DNA of 64,000 nucleotides from Arenibaculum pallidiluteum (GCF_017355985.1 NZ_JAFIQU010000002.1:124001-188000), one strand, 5' to 3'. Positions 43,975 through 53,139 are shown, numbered from the stretch's first letter. Numbers and translations: made by a program. The notes: generated by a model not told the origin, from the sequence alone.

Positions 43975-45584
43975 GCGGCCCCGAACCTGCAGCCCCTCCT
44001 CCATCCCTGGATGAAATTCTGGATCGGCTCCAGTCGGGCGCCCCCGTATCGCCCGACGACATGGCCTTGCATCTGACAGTGGGCCCGCCGGGCGAACGTA
44101 TCGCCAATAATGCACGGATCGCTCTTTCGCTTCTTGCCAGCGGGAGGGCTGCCGACGCGCGCCGTTTCGCCGAGCGCGCATGGACCCTCTCTCGGCATGC
44201 GCCCCAGCTTCTCGACCTGTTTCATGCGACGCTCGGGCAGGACCTCGAGGCAAAACGGAAGTCGCTGCGCGATGCGGCGCGACGGACGGCAAGGGAAGGG
44301 CAGATCGGCGCTACGATCGGGCTCCTCGACCACTACACCCACTTTCGTGCCATCAACGGGCACGACAACTGGTACGAATTCGATTGGGACGCCCTGGCAT
44401 CCCTGCGCGCGCTCGCCGAGAGGTGGGCCTGCCCGAGGCGCCCCATAGAGCCGCTCGAGGGTCGCCGTCTCAAAGTCGCGATACTCATCTACGGTGCGGA
44501 CCATGTGGGCTCGATCATCACGCGCGAGGCCGTCGCGTTCGCATCGCATCACGACCGCAACCGCGTGGACCTGCGCTTCTACGTGCCCGTCCCCCGGGAG
44601 CGAGTCTCGCCTTCCTCCCTCGCCGAGCTTGCGCGCGCCGCGGAACAGGGCGTCGCGGTCGAGTTCGCGCCATCGGACGCAGGCGACACGGCTCTCGTCG
44701 CACTCGGCCACGGCATCGCGCGCTGGGGCGCCGACATCCTCTTCACGACGGCGGTGCTCGCATCCACGGCACTCTACTTCGTCCAGTCCCTGCGCCCCGC
44801 TCATGTGAACGTCGCGCTGGTCCAAGGGCAGATACCGATCTACACGTCGCCGGAAACTGACTTTGCAATTCTTCGCCGCGCCGAGTACGCGCTCGACTGT
44901 CCGTGCGAATGCGCCCATATCCCGCACGAGATGGAATTGCCGGACCTCGCCTCGGTCCACCCGGCAAGCCGGCGGGATATCGGCGTCCCCGAAGATGCCT
45001 TCGTGATTGCGGCAAGCGGCCGCACGGTCAAGTTCGCCTCGCCACAATACTGGGACATGATCACCGGCGCGCTGATGCGGCGGCCGGATGCCTGGTTCGT
45101 CGCGATCGGTCCAGGAACGCCGGACGGTTCCACGCCCCAGGTTCCCCTTTCCGCTCCCGAAGACGTGCTGACGCGGATCCGGTTCCTTCCCTGGACCCCG
45201 ACGCCGCTGTCGTTCATCTCCCTGGCCGATGTCGTCGTCGACACCTTCCCGATCGGCGGGAGTGCAACACTGGCGGAAGCCATGGCGCTCGGAAAGCCGT
45301 GCATCGGCTTCCGCCGGCCGGCCATGATCTTCTACGACCACAACGATCACGGCGACAACGGGATGGTGCTGCAGCTGCCCGAGCTGCGCGTCCCGCTGGG
45401 CGATCGGAACGCCTTCATCAGCCTCGTTGATCGCCTGGGCAGCGATGCTGCGTTCCGGACCGAGCTCGGAAAGGCCTGCCAGCGCCAGGTGCATGAAGTC
45501 TACGGCCAGCCCTGGCGAAGCGTGGCCCGTTATGAAGCGATCTGGTTCGACCTTATTCGCCGGCGTCTGGAGGGAGCAGCATGA
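43971..45584 (+). CDS. GT-B glycosyltransferase with helical N-terminal region
   Basis: A 537-residue protein. The first 150 residues are helical, possibly TPR-like (ARIALSLLASGRAADARRFA). The rest is a GT-B domain; VVDTFPIGGSATLAEAMALG resembles the UDP-sugar site of O-GlcNAc-transferase-like (GT41) and GT4 enzymes. ATGA overlap with the upstream epimerase gene and overlap with the downstream deacetylase gene place it in the same operon. It may add the amino sugar made by its neighbours to a lipid or protein; acceptor unknown. Confidence 0.82.
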   Translation: MSGPEPAAPPPSLDEILDRLQSGAPVSPDDMALHLTVGPPGERIANNARIALSLLASGRAADARRFAERAWTLSRHAPQLLDLFHATLGQDLEAKRKSLRDAARRTAREGQIGATIGLLDHYTHFRAINGHDNWYEFDWDALASLRALAERWACPRRPIEPLEGRRLKVAILIYGADHVGSIITREAVAFASHHDRNRVDLRFYVPVPRERVSPSSLAELARAAEQGVAVEFAPSDAGDTALVALGHGIARWGADILFTTAVLASTALYFVQSLRPAHVNVALVQGQIPIYTSPETDFAILRRAEYALDCPCECAHIPHEMELPDLASVHPASRRDIGVPEDAFVIAASGRTVKFASPQYWDMITGALMRRPDAWFVAIGPGTPDGSTPQVPLSAPEDVLTRIRFLPWTPTPLSFISLADVVVDTFPIGGSATLAEAMALGKPCIGFRRPAMIFYDHNDHGDNGMVLQLPELRVPLGDRNAFISLVDRLGSDAAFRTELGKACQRQVHEVYGQPWRSVARYEAIWFDLIRRRLEGAA

Positions 45585-46384
45585 TGGGTCCGACCGACTG
45601 GCCAAAGGACCTCGATCCGCGCACCGTCTGCCTCAGCGTCGATGTCGAGTGGGCCGCGGCCGACGTGCTGCAGGACCTCATCCGGCTCTTCGACGAGCGC
45701 GGACTGCCGGCGACCTTCTTCTGCACCCACGACGGTGTGCATGTAGGGTCCGGCCATGAGCGTGGCCTCCATCCGAACTACCGCCGCAATGGGCATACCA
45801 TGCGCCGAATCCGAGAGGAGATCGCCGCCGGGGCGCCCGATGCCGAGGAGTACATCTACCGACGCGTTCTCGAGATCACGAAGACCTTTGCCCCCGAGGC
45901 GCAGGGCGTGCGAAGCCACAGCCTGTTCTACGATTCCCAGATCCTGGAAATCTATTCCACGCTCGGCCTTCTATATGACGGAACTTACGCCCTGCCCTTG
46001 ACGAACGGCCTTCACCCGATCTGGAAGGAGTATGGCGTCCTCGAAATGCCCGTCTACTACAACGATCATTTCGACCTGAAGACGGGCGCCACGGGTTTCG
46101 ATGCGTCAGCGCTGCAACTCGACCAACCCGGCCTGAAGATCATCGAGCTGCACCCGAACATGGTCTTCATCAATGCGCGCGACAACGCGCATTACTTAGA
46201 GACCAAATCCTTTTATCACGACAGTGCACGGCTGCTCGAAGCGCGCCATGACGGCCCCGGGATCCGCACGTTGGTACTCGACCTGCTGGACAGGCTCGTA
46301 TCCGAACAGCTGCCCTGCCTGCTGATGGGTGACGTCTCGCGGAAATGGCGCCAATCGGTCGCCCCCTGGCCACGATCGCGCTGA
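45581..46384 (+). CDS. polysaccharide deacetylase-like protein (WalW/WbmS type)
   Basis: A 267-residue protein with an NodB-like carbohydrate esterase fold of the atypical WbmS/WalW kind. It has VDVEWA as the first metal motif, TFFCTHDGVHV, GHERGLHPNYRRNGHT with the metal His, GVRSHSLFY and IIELHPNMVF. Such proteins occur in LPS and O-antigen clusters and may remove acetyl groups from sugars. It ends the five-gene operon begun at 41229. A second ATG directly after the first is an equal start candidate. Confidence 0.82.
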   Translation: MMGPTDWPKDLDPRTVCLSVDVEWAAADVLQDLIRLFDERGLPATFFCTHDGVHVGSGHERGLHPNYRRNGHTMRRIREEIAAGAPDAEEYIYRRVLEITKTFAPEAQGVRSHSLFYDSQILEIYSTLGLLYDGTYALPLTNGLHPIWKEYGVLEMPVYYNDHFDLKTGATGFDASALQLDQPGLKIIELHPNMVFINARDNAHYLETKSFYHDSARLLEARHDGPGIRTLVLDLLDRLVSEQLPCLLMGDVSRKWRQSVAPWPRSR

Positions 46385-46483
46385 GCCGCACTCGCCCCCT
46401 TCCCTTTCAGGCGCCCTCCAGTCACGGACACACACCGGCTATCCCGGATCCTGCCCGGTTCGGTTTTGCCCTTCGGTGGCGCA

Positions 46484-46514
46484 CTGGTCCCGCCGCGCAA
46501 GGCGGTGGGACCAG
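46484..46514. terminator. strong 13-bp hairpin between convergent genes
   Basis: CTGGTCCCGCCGC and GCGGTGGGACCAG form a 13-bp stem (one G-U pair) around GCAAG, midway between the convergent deacetylase and methyltransferase genes. Probably a bidirectional terminator, although no T-run follows on either strand. Confidence 0.55.
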
Positions 46515-46570
46515 GGATCCTTATGCGGTTGCGCCGGAAAGACGGGCGGGCCGCTCGGCGCTCGCGACGC

Positions 46571-47215
46571 TCACCCGGCGGGGAACCACCAGTCATAGTC
46601 CCCGGTGTACCCGGCCTGCTCGAACAATGACACCCAGTCATCAGGGGACAGGACGGACTGCGCCACCGTGAAATGCGCGCGGTCCTCGTCGTTCCGACAG
46701 GCACCAACCACCAGGAAGCCCGGGCCGCGGGAGACGCGCTGCAGTTCGGCCAGCGCGGCCTTGGCGCCCTTGGGATCCAGGATGTTGTGAAGGGCCCCTA
46801 TCGAGATTACGAGATCGAAGTGGCCGGTCGGATAGGGAAGCTTCGCAGCGTTGGCCAGGGCAAGATGCGGCTTCGCCCCTTCCACCGCGTGGGTCAGCGC
46901 ATAGAGCGAGATATCCACGCCCATGGCCTCGATACCGGGAACCTCCTCCAGGAAGTCGTTGACCAGGAAACCCTTGGCGCAGCCGACATCGAGGATCCGG
47001 CTCCCCTTCCCCAGACCATAATGGGCCGCCATGCGCCGCGCCACCGCGCGCCAGCGCCCGTCATACCGATAACCGCCGTAGCCCTGCTCGCGCGTCCCGT
47101 CGAAATAGGCCTCGCCGAGTTGCTGGGCCAGGCGCACGTCGTCTTCGGACGCCTTCGGCTTTCCCGACGGCGGTTTGCGGGGAAGATCGACCAGCAGGTT
47201 AAGCTGACGTCCCAT
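46571..47215 (-). CDS. class I SAM-dependent methyltransferase
   Basis: A 214-residue methyltransferase: SAM motif RILDVGCAKGFLVNDFLEEV (residues 73-92), acidic MGVDIS, and FDLVISIGALHNI as motif IV. The Trm112-like gene overlaps its start by 17 bases, so the two are coupled. It may act on a sugar or a small lipid-linked substrate of the cluster. The family also includes O-methyltransferases in natural product loci. Confidence 0.88.
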   Translation of the reverse strand: MGRQLNLLVDLPRKPPSGKPKASEDDVRLAQQLGEAYFDGTREQGYGGYRYDGRWRAVARRMAAHYGLGKGSRILDVGCAKGFLVNDFLEEVPGIEAMGVDISLYALTHAVEGAKPHLALANAAKLPYPTGHFDLVISIGALHNILDPKGAKAALAELQRVSRGPGFLVVGACRNDEDRAHFTVAQSVLSPDDWVSLFEQAGYTGDYDWWFPAG

Positions 47216-47417
47216 TGCTCCCCCTCGTATTCGCGATTTCCTTGAGCAGGCCGAAGTGGTCCGTGGCTTCGGTCAGCATGACCGGAACGCCCTCGACCAC
47301 GGGATAGGTCTGCCCGCAGTCATTGCAGGCGAGGTCACCCGCCACCTCACTCAGCGCCCCTCCCCCTGCAGGCGCACAGGCCGGGCAACGCAGATTAACG
47401 AGTTGTTGAAGGACCAT
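47199..47417 (-). CDS. Trm112-like zinc-ribbon protein
   Basis: A 72-residue protein with two CxxC pairs (CPAC at 11-14 and CNDC at 31-34), then GQTYPVVEGVPVML, the classic Trm112/YcaR (UPF0434) pattern. ATG at 47417 has GGAGAG nine bases upstream. It overlaps the methyltransferase gene by 17 bases. In eukaryotes and archaea Trm112 activates partner methyltransferases, so a private activator role here is a reasonable inference. Confidence 0.88.
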   Translation of the reverse strand: MVLQQLVNLRCPACAPAGGGALSEVAGDLACNDCGQTYPVVEGVPVMLTEATDHFGLLKEIANTRGSNGTSA

Positions 47418-47516
47418 GCAGCACACTCTCCACAGATCGGCAGGGATCGTGGCTAGAAAGCGGTTAAGTGCCAGTTAATGGCCACCTTCGGTCAAATTTA
47501 GGCAGAGGAGACGGGC

Positions 47517-48530
47517 TTGAGCATAAGGGTGGCGGTTGCCGGTCTTGGCTATTGGGGCCCAAATCTCGTCCGGAATTTTTCCGCAAGCTCAAGCTATACG
47601 CTGGTCGCGGCCGCGGACCGCAGCGAGTCCGCGCGTCGGGCCGCAGGGGCCAACATTGGACGCCCCCTCCGGATCGTGGAGGATGCCGAGGAACTGATAC
47701 GGTCGCCCGACATCGACGCCATCGCGATCGCGACGCCGGTCAGTACGCATTACAAGCTTGCCGCCATGGCACTCGACGCCGGCAAGCATGTTCTCGTCGA
47801 GAAGCCGATGTGCACATCGAGCCTCGAGGCCGAGGATCTGACGGCACGCGCCCGCCGCGCCGGCCGCGCGCTGATGGTCGATCACACGTATCTCTTCACC
47901 GGTGCCGTCCAAGCCATCAAATCCACGATCTCTTCGGGTCAGCTCGGAAAGATCTGCTATATCGACGGCATGCGGGTCAATCTCGGCCTCTTCCAGCCCG
48001 ACGTGAACGTTCTGTGGGACCTCGCGCCGCACGACCTTGCAATCCTCGACCATCTTCTTGGGATGGACCCACAGCACGTGGAAGCCTCCGGCTACTGCCA
48101 CGTGAACCCCGACCTGCCCGACATCGTTTACCTGACGATGTATTTCGGCCAGGCCGTCTGCCACCTGAACCTGAGCTGGATGTCGCCGGTGAAGGTCCGT
48201 CGCATGGTGATCGGCGGAAACGAGCGGATGCTCGTCTGGGACGACCTGAACCCGGACGAGAAACTCAAGGTCTACAACAGCGGTATCAGCTTCCAGCCGC
48301 CGAGTGAGCGGTCGATCATCGTTCCCGACTATCGCACAGGCGACGTCTTCTCGCCGCGCCTGCCGCGCCACGAACCGCTGGCGGCGGCGGTCGAGCATTT
48401 CGCGCGCGTGATCCGTGGCGAGGAGCAGCCGATCATGGGAGCGGACATGGGCCTGCGCGTCGTGCGCACGCTGGAGCGTGCCCAGCAGGCGCTCGACGCA
48501 AGCCTCCGCCGCGTCGCGGCCGCCCAGTAG
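47517..48530 (+). CDS. Gfo/Idh/MocA-family oxidoreductase (WlbA-like)
   Basis: A 337-residue NAD(P)-dependent sugar oxidoreductase. Rossmann motif VAVAGLGYWGPNLVRN (residues 5-20), HVLVEKPMCTS with the EKP motif (95-97), and APHDLAILDHLLG are typical. The start is TTG at 47517 with GAGGAG six bases before it. Homologues such as WlbA oxidise UDP-GlcNAcA at C3, ahead of an aminotransferase and acetyltransferase. Both partner types are encoded nearby (49332 and 42494). The substrate is inferred. Confidence 0.9.
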   Translation: MSIRVAVAGLGYWGPNLVRNFSASSSYTLVAAADRSESARRAAGANIGRPLRIVEDAEELIRSPDIDAIAIATPVSTHYKLAAMALDAGKHVLVEKPMCTSSLEAEDLTARARRAGRALMVDHTYLFTGAVQAIKSTISSGQLGKICYIDGMRVNLGLFQPDVNVLWDLAPHDLAILDHLLGMDPQHVEASGYCHVNPDLPDIVYLTMYFGQAVCHLNLSWMSPVKVRRMVIGGNERMLVWDDLNPDEKLKVYNSGISFQPPSERSIIVPDYRTGDVFSPRLPRHEPLAAAVEHFARVIRGEEQPIMGADMGLRVVRTLERAQQALDASLRRVAAAQ

Positions 48531-48570
48531 GCGTCATCGCGGCCCGCGGGTCGCCCGCGCTGCGGATCGC

Positions 48571-49326
48571 TCAGGTCCAGATCCTGAAATCCGGCCCCAG
48601 CAGCGCGGACAGGCGCCGGTTGGGCTCGGCATACCGCGCCGTTAGCGCCGGACGGGCGGCGGCGAGCACCCGCTCCTCCCGGGCGACGGCCCCCTCGTTG
48701 ATGCGCCCGAGGTCACGGGCGACTTCGGGCATCGGCCGGGCGCCGACGAAGCCGTGAGCCGTCGCGGCGACGGCCCCCGGGTTTTCGGCGATGTCCTCGT
48801 AGCGCAGCACGAGGATCCGCTCGCGCGGGAGGCGCGCGAAAAAGGGCGCCAGCAGGTCGGCATACAGGCCGCGCGAGAAATAGGCGTGGGCTCTCACCCG
48901 ATCACCCGCCGCGCTGGCCGCCGCGTCGCGCTCCGCCTCGAGAGCGAGCGCCTCCGTGAAATTCTCGGTCTCGCGCCCGTTCTGCACGGACCAGCGCCAG
49001 TTCGAGTAGGCGCGGTCGACGGGATCGCGGAGCACGAAGATCATCCGGACCTCCGGGAGCGCGTCGGCGATCCGCGCCGCGGCCTGCGGCGATTCCAGGT
49101 AGTTCGTGCTCTTCTCGCCTGTGACCAGACCCTCCGGCAGGTCCGCGAACCAGCTCCGGGAATAGTATCCAAGCCCCTGCCCGTACCGGTCCTCGTCGAT
49201 GAAGAACTTCGGCTCGGGCTTGACGGGCTTCGCCAGGGCGATGCCCGGATGGGCATCCATCGCGTGGTAGAGCCAGGTGGTTCCCGAGCGGGCAGCACCG
49301 CCGATGATGAAGTCAGGCAGGCGCAT
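48571..49326 (-). CDS. PAPS-dependent sulfotransferase
   Basis: A 251-residue sulfotransferase. The 5'-phosphosulfate loop IGGAARSGTTWLYHAM occupies residues 8-23, and the 3'-phosphate motif FVLRDPVDRAYSNW residues 97-110, with conserved R100 and S108. The pattern matches bacterial carbohydrate sulfotransferases (NodH/Stf0-like superfamily) and animal heparan sulfotransferases. It is encoded five bases after the aminotransferase at 49332-50447 on the same strand. PAPS could be supplied by CysD and CysNC encoded on either side of this block. Likely acceptor: a sugar of the glycan made here. Confidence 0.92.
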   Translation of the reverse strand: MRLPDFIIGGAARSGTTWLYHAMDAHPGIALAKPVKPEPKFFIDEDRYGQGLGYYSRSWFADLPEGLVTGEKSTNYLESPQAAARIADALPEVRMIFVLRDPVDRAYSNWRWSVQNGRETENFTEALALEAERDAAASAAGDRVRAHAYFSRGLYADLLAPFFARLPRERILVLRYEDIAENPGAVAATAHGFVGARPMPEVARDLGRINEGAVAREERVLAAARPALTARYAEPNRRLSALLGPDFRIWT

Positions 49327-49331
49327 GGGCG

Positions 49332-50447
49332 TCAGCCGCGCCCATAGAAGCCGCGGACAGCTTCCGTCACGGCCTGGACCTGAACGTCGGCCATTCCAGG
49401 ATGCATGGGCAGCGACAGGCACTGCTCCGCCCAGCGCACGGAGACAGCGAACTCGTCAGCCCCGTGTCCCAGCCCTGCGAGGCAGGGCTGGCGGTGCAGC
49501 GGCACCGGATAGTGCAGACCCGTCTCGATGCCCCGTTCATGGAGCCATGCCTTGAGGGCGTCGCGCTCGGGCGTGCGGACGACGTAGAGATGCCAGACAT
49601 GGCCAGGCACGCGCCCGGGTCTGACGAGCGGGAGGCCCGCCAGCATCTCGTCGTACAGCCCCGCGATCCGGCCGCGCCGCGCGTTCCAGTCGTCGAGATG
49701 CCGGAGCTTGTGGCCGAGAACGACGCCCTGCAGCCCCTCCATCCGGTAGTTGAAGCCGAGCTCGTCGTGCACGTAGCGGGCGCCCTGGGCGTGGTTGCGC
49801 AGGGAACGCATCCGTGCCGCCGCTTCGGCGTCGTTGGTGGCGATCGCCCCCGCCTCGCCTGCGGCGCCCAGGTTCTTGCCGGGATAGAAGCTGAAGCAGC
49901 CGGCATAGCCGTGGCCGCCGACACGGCGGCCGCGCCACTCCGCCCCCTGTGCCTGGGCGGCGTCCTCGATCACGACCAGGCCACGGCGCGCCGCAAAGGC
50001 TCCGACCGCGTCCATGTCGACGGCCCGGCCGTACAGATGCACCGGCATGATCGCCTTCACCGTGGGATCGCACCTCCGCTCCGCATCGGCGAGGTCGATC
50101 AGCCCGCTATCCTCATCCACATCGCACAGGACCGGCCGCGCGCCGACATAAAGCACGGCCCAGGCCGTGGCCACGAAGGTATGGGCGGGCAGCAGAACCG
50201 CATCCCCCGGGCCGATGCCGGCGGCGATCATCGCCAGATGCAGGGCCGATGTGCCCGAGTTGACGCCCACCACGTAGGCGACGCCGAGATAGTCCGCGAA
50301 GCGGCGCTCGAACGCCTCGACCGCGGGGCCGAGGCAGAAGGCGCTGGTCTCGAAGGTCCGCTCGATGTCGGGCCGCGCCGCCTCGGCGATCACGCGCCAC
50401 TGCCAGGCCAGATCCATGAATGGCACATGCGGACGGTTCTCGGACAC
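49332..50447 (-). CDS. DegT/DnrJ-family sugar aminotransferase (WbpE/WlbC-like)
   Basis: A 371-residue PLP enzyme. GVNSGTSALHLAMIAAGIG, D162 in IEDAAQAQGA, and K191 in FSFYPGKNLGAAGEAGA mark the cofactor site. The PGKNLG form is typical of 3-aminotransferases such as WbpE and WlbC, which act after a Gfo/Idh/MocA dehydrogenase. GTG at 50447 is the best start (AGAGGA seven bases upstream). It is cotranscribed with the sulfotransferase gene. Its promoter lies in the 254-base divergent gap shared with cysNC. Confidence 0.92.
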   Translation of the reverse strand: MSENRPHVPFMDLAWQWRVIAEAARPDIERTFETSAFCLGPAVEAFERRFADYLGVAYVVGVNSGTSALHLAMIAAGIGPGDAVLLPAHTFVATAWAVLYVGARPVLCDVDEDSGLIDLADAERRCDPTVKAIMPVHLYGRAVDMDAVGAFAARRGLVVIEDAAQAQGAEWRGRRVGGHGYAGCFSFYPGKNLGAAGEAGAIATNDAEAAARMRSLRNHAQGARYVHDELGFNYRMEGLQGVVLGHKLRHLDDWNARRGRIAGLYDEMLAGLPLVRPGRVPGHVWHLYVVRTPERDALKAWLHERGIETGLHYPVPLHRQPCLAGLGHGADEFAVSVRWAEQCLSLPMHPGMADVQVQAVTEAVRGFYGRG

Positions 50448-50701
50448 CGGGTATTCCTCTCGCTCCCCTGGCAAGGCTATGAAGCTGCGGTTAAGGAACT
50501 ATTAGCTCTGTATCTCCGACGCTGCGGGGTCACGTGCCGGTTCGCCGGGAAAAATGCCGTCCCGCGCCAGTTTCCCCTTCATTCTGGCGGCCGGGCTGGT
50601 AATCAGATCGGGACGGGCCGGCGCGCGCAGGCCCATGGAGGGAACGCTGCGCGTGGCGTTCCCGGTGGATAGCAGGTCTCGGTTACCGGGAGTTTGGATC
50701 G

Positions 50702-52561
50702 ATGGAGCGCAACCAGCTCAGGATCGTGGTGGTCGGCCACGTCGATCATGGCAAGTCGACGCTGATCGGCCGGCTGCTTCACGACACCGGCTCCCTGCCC
50801 GACGGCAAGGTCGAGGAGCTCAGAGCTGTGTCCGAGCGCCGGGGCATGCCGCTGGAGTGGAGCTTCGTACTCGACGCCTTCCAGGCCGAGCGAGACCAGG
50901 CGATCACCATCGACACCACGCAGATCTGGTTCAAGAGCGCGCTGCGCGACTACGTGATCATCGATGCGCCTGGCCACCGCGAGTTCCTGAAGAACATGGT
51001 GTCGGGCGCGGCGCAGGCCGACGCGGCGGTGCTGGTGGTCGACGCCCAGGAGGGCGTGCGCGAGCAGTCCCGCCGCCATGCCTATCTGCTGCGCCTGCTG
51101 GGGCTGCGGCAGGTGGTGGTGGTCGTCAACAAGATGGATGCGGTGGCGCATGACGCGGCCCGCTTCGCCGCCGTCCGGGGCGAGATCGAGGCCTATCTCG
51201 CCGAGATCGGCGTTCCGGCCAGCGCCATCGTGCCGGTCTCGGCGCGCCATGGCGAGAATCTCGCGATCCGCGCGACAAGCATGGATTGGTACGAGGGCGA
51301 TACGCTGCTCGAGGTGCTGGACCGCTTCGCGCCCCAGACCAGCCCCGTGGACCAGCCGCTGCGCCTGCCGATCCAGGACGTCTACAAGTTCGACGAGCGG
51401 CGCATCCTGGTGGGGCGGATCGAGACCGGGCGTCTCGGCGTCGGCGACACGGTGCTGTTCTCGCCGACCAACCGCACCGCCCGGATCCGCTCCATCGAGC
51501 ACTGGGGGCCGGGCGCGGCGCCCGTGGAGGCGCGCGCCGGACAATGCGTGGGCATCACCCTCGACGAGCAGATCTTCGCCGAGCGCGGCGACGTGCTCAG
51601 CCATGCCGAAAGCGCCCCGATGCTCTCGAACGTGTTCCGGGCGCATCTGTTCTGGCTCGGCCGCGAGCCGCTGCGCGCCGGCAAGCAGCTGAAGCTGAAG
51701 CTCGCCACCGCCGAGGCGAGCGTCAGGGTCGAGGCGATCGAGCGCGTCATCGACACGCAGTCCCTGGGCTCCGGCCAGGCGGAGGAAGTCCGCACCAACG
51801 AGGTGGCGGAGGTCGTCCTGCGCTCGCGCGAGACGCTTGCCCTGGACGAGGGCAGCCGCACGCCGGCGACGGGCCGTTGCGTCCTGGTGGACGTCTACGA
51901 CACCGTGGCCGGGGGCGTGATCTCTATGAAGGGCTATCCCGACCAGCGCCAGCTCACCGTCCGCAAGGCCACGAACATCCACGAGGTCGACCACCTGCTG
52001 ACGCGGGACCTGCGCTCCGCCCGCAACGGGCACAAGGGCGCCGTGGTCTGGCTGACCGGCCTGTCGGGCGCAGGCAAGTCGACCCTTGCCATGCGGCTGG
52101 AGAAGCGGCTCTTCGACCGCGGCGTGCAGACCTACGTGCTGGACGGAGACAACGTGCGCGCGGGGCTCTGCGCGGATCTCGGCTTCTCGCCGCAGGACCG
52201 GGCGGAGAACATCCGCCGGGTCGGCGAGGTGGCTGCGCTGTTCGCCGATGCCGGGCTCGTGGTGCTGACGGCCTTCATCTCGCCCTACCGCTCCGACCGC
52301 GACCGGGCCCGCCAAGCGGCCGGCGACGCCTTCCACGAGATCCATGTGCAGGCCGACCTCGCCACCTGCGAGGGTCGCGACCCCAAGGGCCTGTACCGCA
52401 AGGCGCGCGAAGGAAAGATCCCGGAGTTCACCGGCATATCCGCGCCCTACGAGGAGCCCGAGAAGCCGGAGCTCGTCGTCGACACGGCCGCGCTGGGCAT
52501 CGAGGAATGCGTCGAGCGGGTGATGGCCTACCTGGAGGAGCGGCTACGCCCCGGGGCCTGA
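50702..52561 (+). CDS. cysNC: bifunctional sulfate adenylyltransferase subunit 1 / APS kinase
   Basis: A 619-residue CysN-CysC fusion. The N-terminal GTPase has GHVDHGKST (12-20), DAPGHREF (89-96) and NKMD (143-146), followed by EF-Tu-like beta-barrels. The C-terminal APS kinase has GLSGAGKST (453-461), DGDNVRAGL and FISPYRSDR. Together with CysD it converts sulfate to PAPS, the donor for the neighbouring sulfotransferase. The same fusion is called NodQ in nodulation loci. The gene is divergent from the aminotransferase-sulfotransferase operon and 9.6 kb from cysD. Its 3' end overlaps the convergent DUF6165 gene by 18 bases. Confidence 0.95.
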   Translation: MERNQLRIVVVGHVDHGKSTLIGRLLHDTGSLPDGKVEELRAVSERRGMPLEWSFVLDAFQAERDQAITIDTTQIWFKSALRDYVIIDAPGHREFLKNMVSGAAQADAAVLVVDAQEGVREQSRRHAYLLRLLGLRQVVVVVNKMDAVAHDAARFAAVRGEIEAYLAEIGVPASAIVPVSARHGENLAIRATSMDWYEGDTLLEVLDRFAPQTSPVDQPLRLPIQDVYKFDERRILVGRIETGRLGVGDTVLFSPTNRTARIRSIEHWGPGAAPVEARAGQCVGITLDEQIFAERGDVLSHAESAPMLSNVFRAHLFWLGREPLRAGKQLKLKLATAEASVRVEAIERVIDTQSLGSGQAEEVRTNEVAEVVLRSRETLALDEGSRTPATGRCVLVDVYDTVAGGVISMKGYPDQRQLTVRKATNIHEVDHLLTRDLRSARNGHKGAVVWLTGLSGAGKSTLAMRLEKRLFDRGVQTYVLDGDNVRAGLCADLGFSPQDRAENIRRVGEVAALFADAGLVVLTAFISPYRSDRDRARQAAGDAFHEIHVQADLATCEGRDPKGLYRKAREGKIPEFTGISAPYEEPEKPELVVDTAALGIEECVERVMAYLEERLRPGA

Positions 52562-52951
52562 CGGATCGTAGGGCGCGTAGGACTTTTCCTCGCGGATCTC
52601 GCTGCCGAGGAGATCGTTGATCTGGCGCTTCACCTCGGCCCGGCGGTCGTTGGTGTGATAGACCGCGCGCGCGAGCCGGATGAACTCGGGGCCGAAATCC
52701 TTCGCCCGCTCGCACTCCCGGATCTCGTCCTCGATGACCCACAGGGCCTCGTTGATGGACTTGAGCTCGGCGCGCAGCGCGTTCAGCGCCTGGCTGTCCT
52801 CGACCGATTCCTCGAGCGCGCGGGTCAGGATGTCGAACTCGATGGCGACGTTGCGCCGCTTGGCCTCGTCCCCGATCCGCTCCAGCTTGATCTCGAGGAT
52901 CGACAGCTTGTCGATCAGCTCGCCAGGGGCGACCTCGATCTGAATGCCCAT
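52544..52951 (-). CDS. DUF6165-like protein
   Basis: A 135-residue, strongly helical, charged protein beginning [20 protein letters not shown], the DUF6165 pattern. Long amphipathic helices suggest a coiled-coil or four-helix bundle. Family members are commonly found beside glycan and TPR genes, but the function is unknown. It is convergent with cysNC, overlapping by 18 bases. Confidence 0.75.
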   Translation of the reverse strand: MGIQIEVAPGELIDKLSILEIKLERIGDEAKRRNVAIEFDILTRALEESVEDSQALNALRAELKSINEALWVIEDEIRECERAKDFGPEFIRLARAVYHTNDRRAEVKRQINDLLGSEIREEKSYAPYDPSGPGA

Positions 52952-53046
52952 GTGAAAGCTCCTCCTGGCCGGGCGCTATAGCATGGCTCCGGGCCCGGGC
53001 CTATAGGGGCCGCTTCACATGGCATCGGGCTCTCCCGCGAGGACAG

Positions 53047-53077
53047 GCGGGCCGGAACCCCGAAGGCTCCGGCCCGC
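53047..53077 (-). terminator. hairpin downstream of PEP-CTERM gene (second)
   Basis: GCGGGCCGGA and TCCGGCCCGC form a perfect 10-bp stem around an 11-base loop. It is the second of two strong hairpins past the minus-strand PEP-CTERM gene. No T-run follows. Confidence 0.45.
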
Positions 53078-53100
53078 GTACCTTGGCAAGGTATCTCCGG

Positions 53101-53132
53101 CCTCGGGCAGTACGCCTGCCGCCTGCCCGAGG
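53101..53132 (-). terminator. hairpin downstream of PEP-CTERM gene (first)
   Basis: CCTCGGGCAG and CTGCCCGAGG form a perfect 10-bp stem 7 bases past the PEP-CTERM stop codon. With the next hairpin it probably terminates or stabilises that transcript. Confidence 0.5.
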
Positions 53133-53139
53133 CCGCCGG

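Noticed and set aside
47471-47490. Sigma54 promoter candidate upstream of the Trm112-like gene
   Set aside because: TGGCAC is present on the minus strand, but the GC element is one base too close to GG.
40275-52561. A nodulation (nod) locus
   Set aside because: CysD/CysNC and the sulfotransferase resemble NodPQ/NodH functionally, but no NodA, NodC, acyl carrier or nod box was seen. General sulfated-glycan synthesis is the safer reading.
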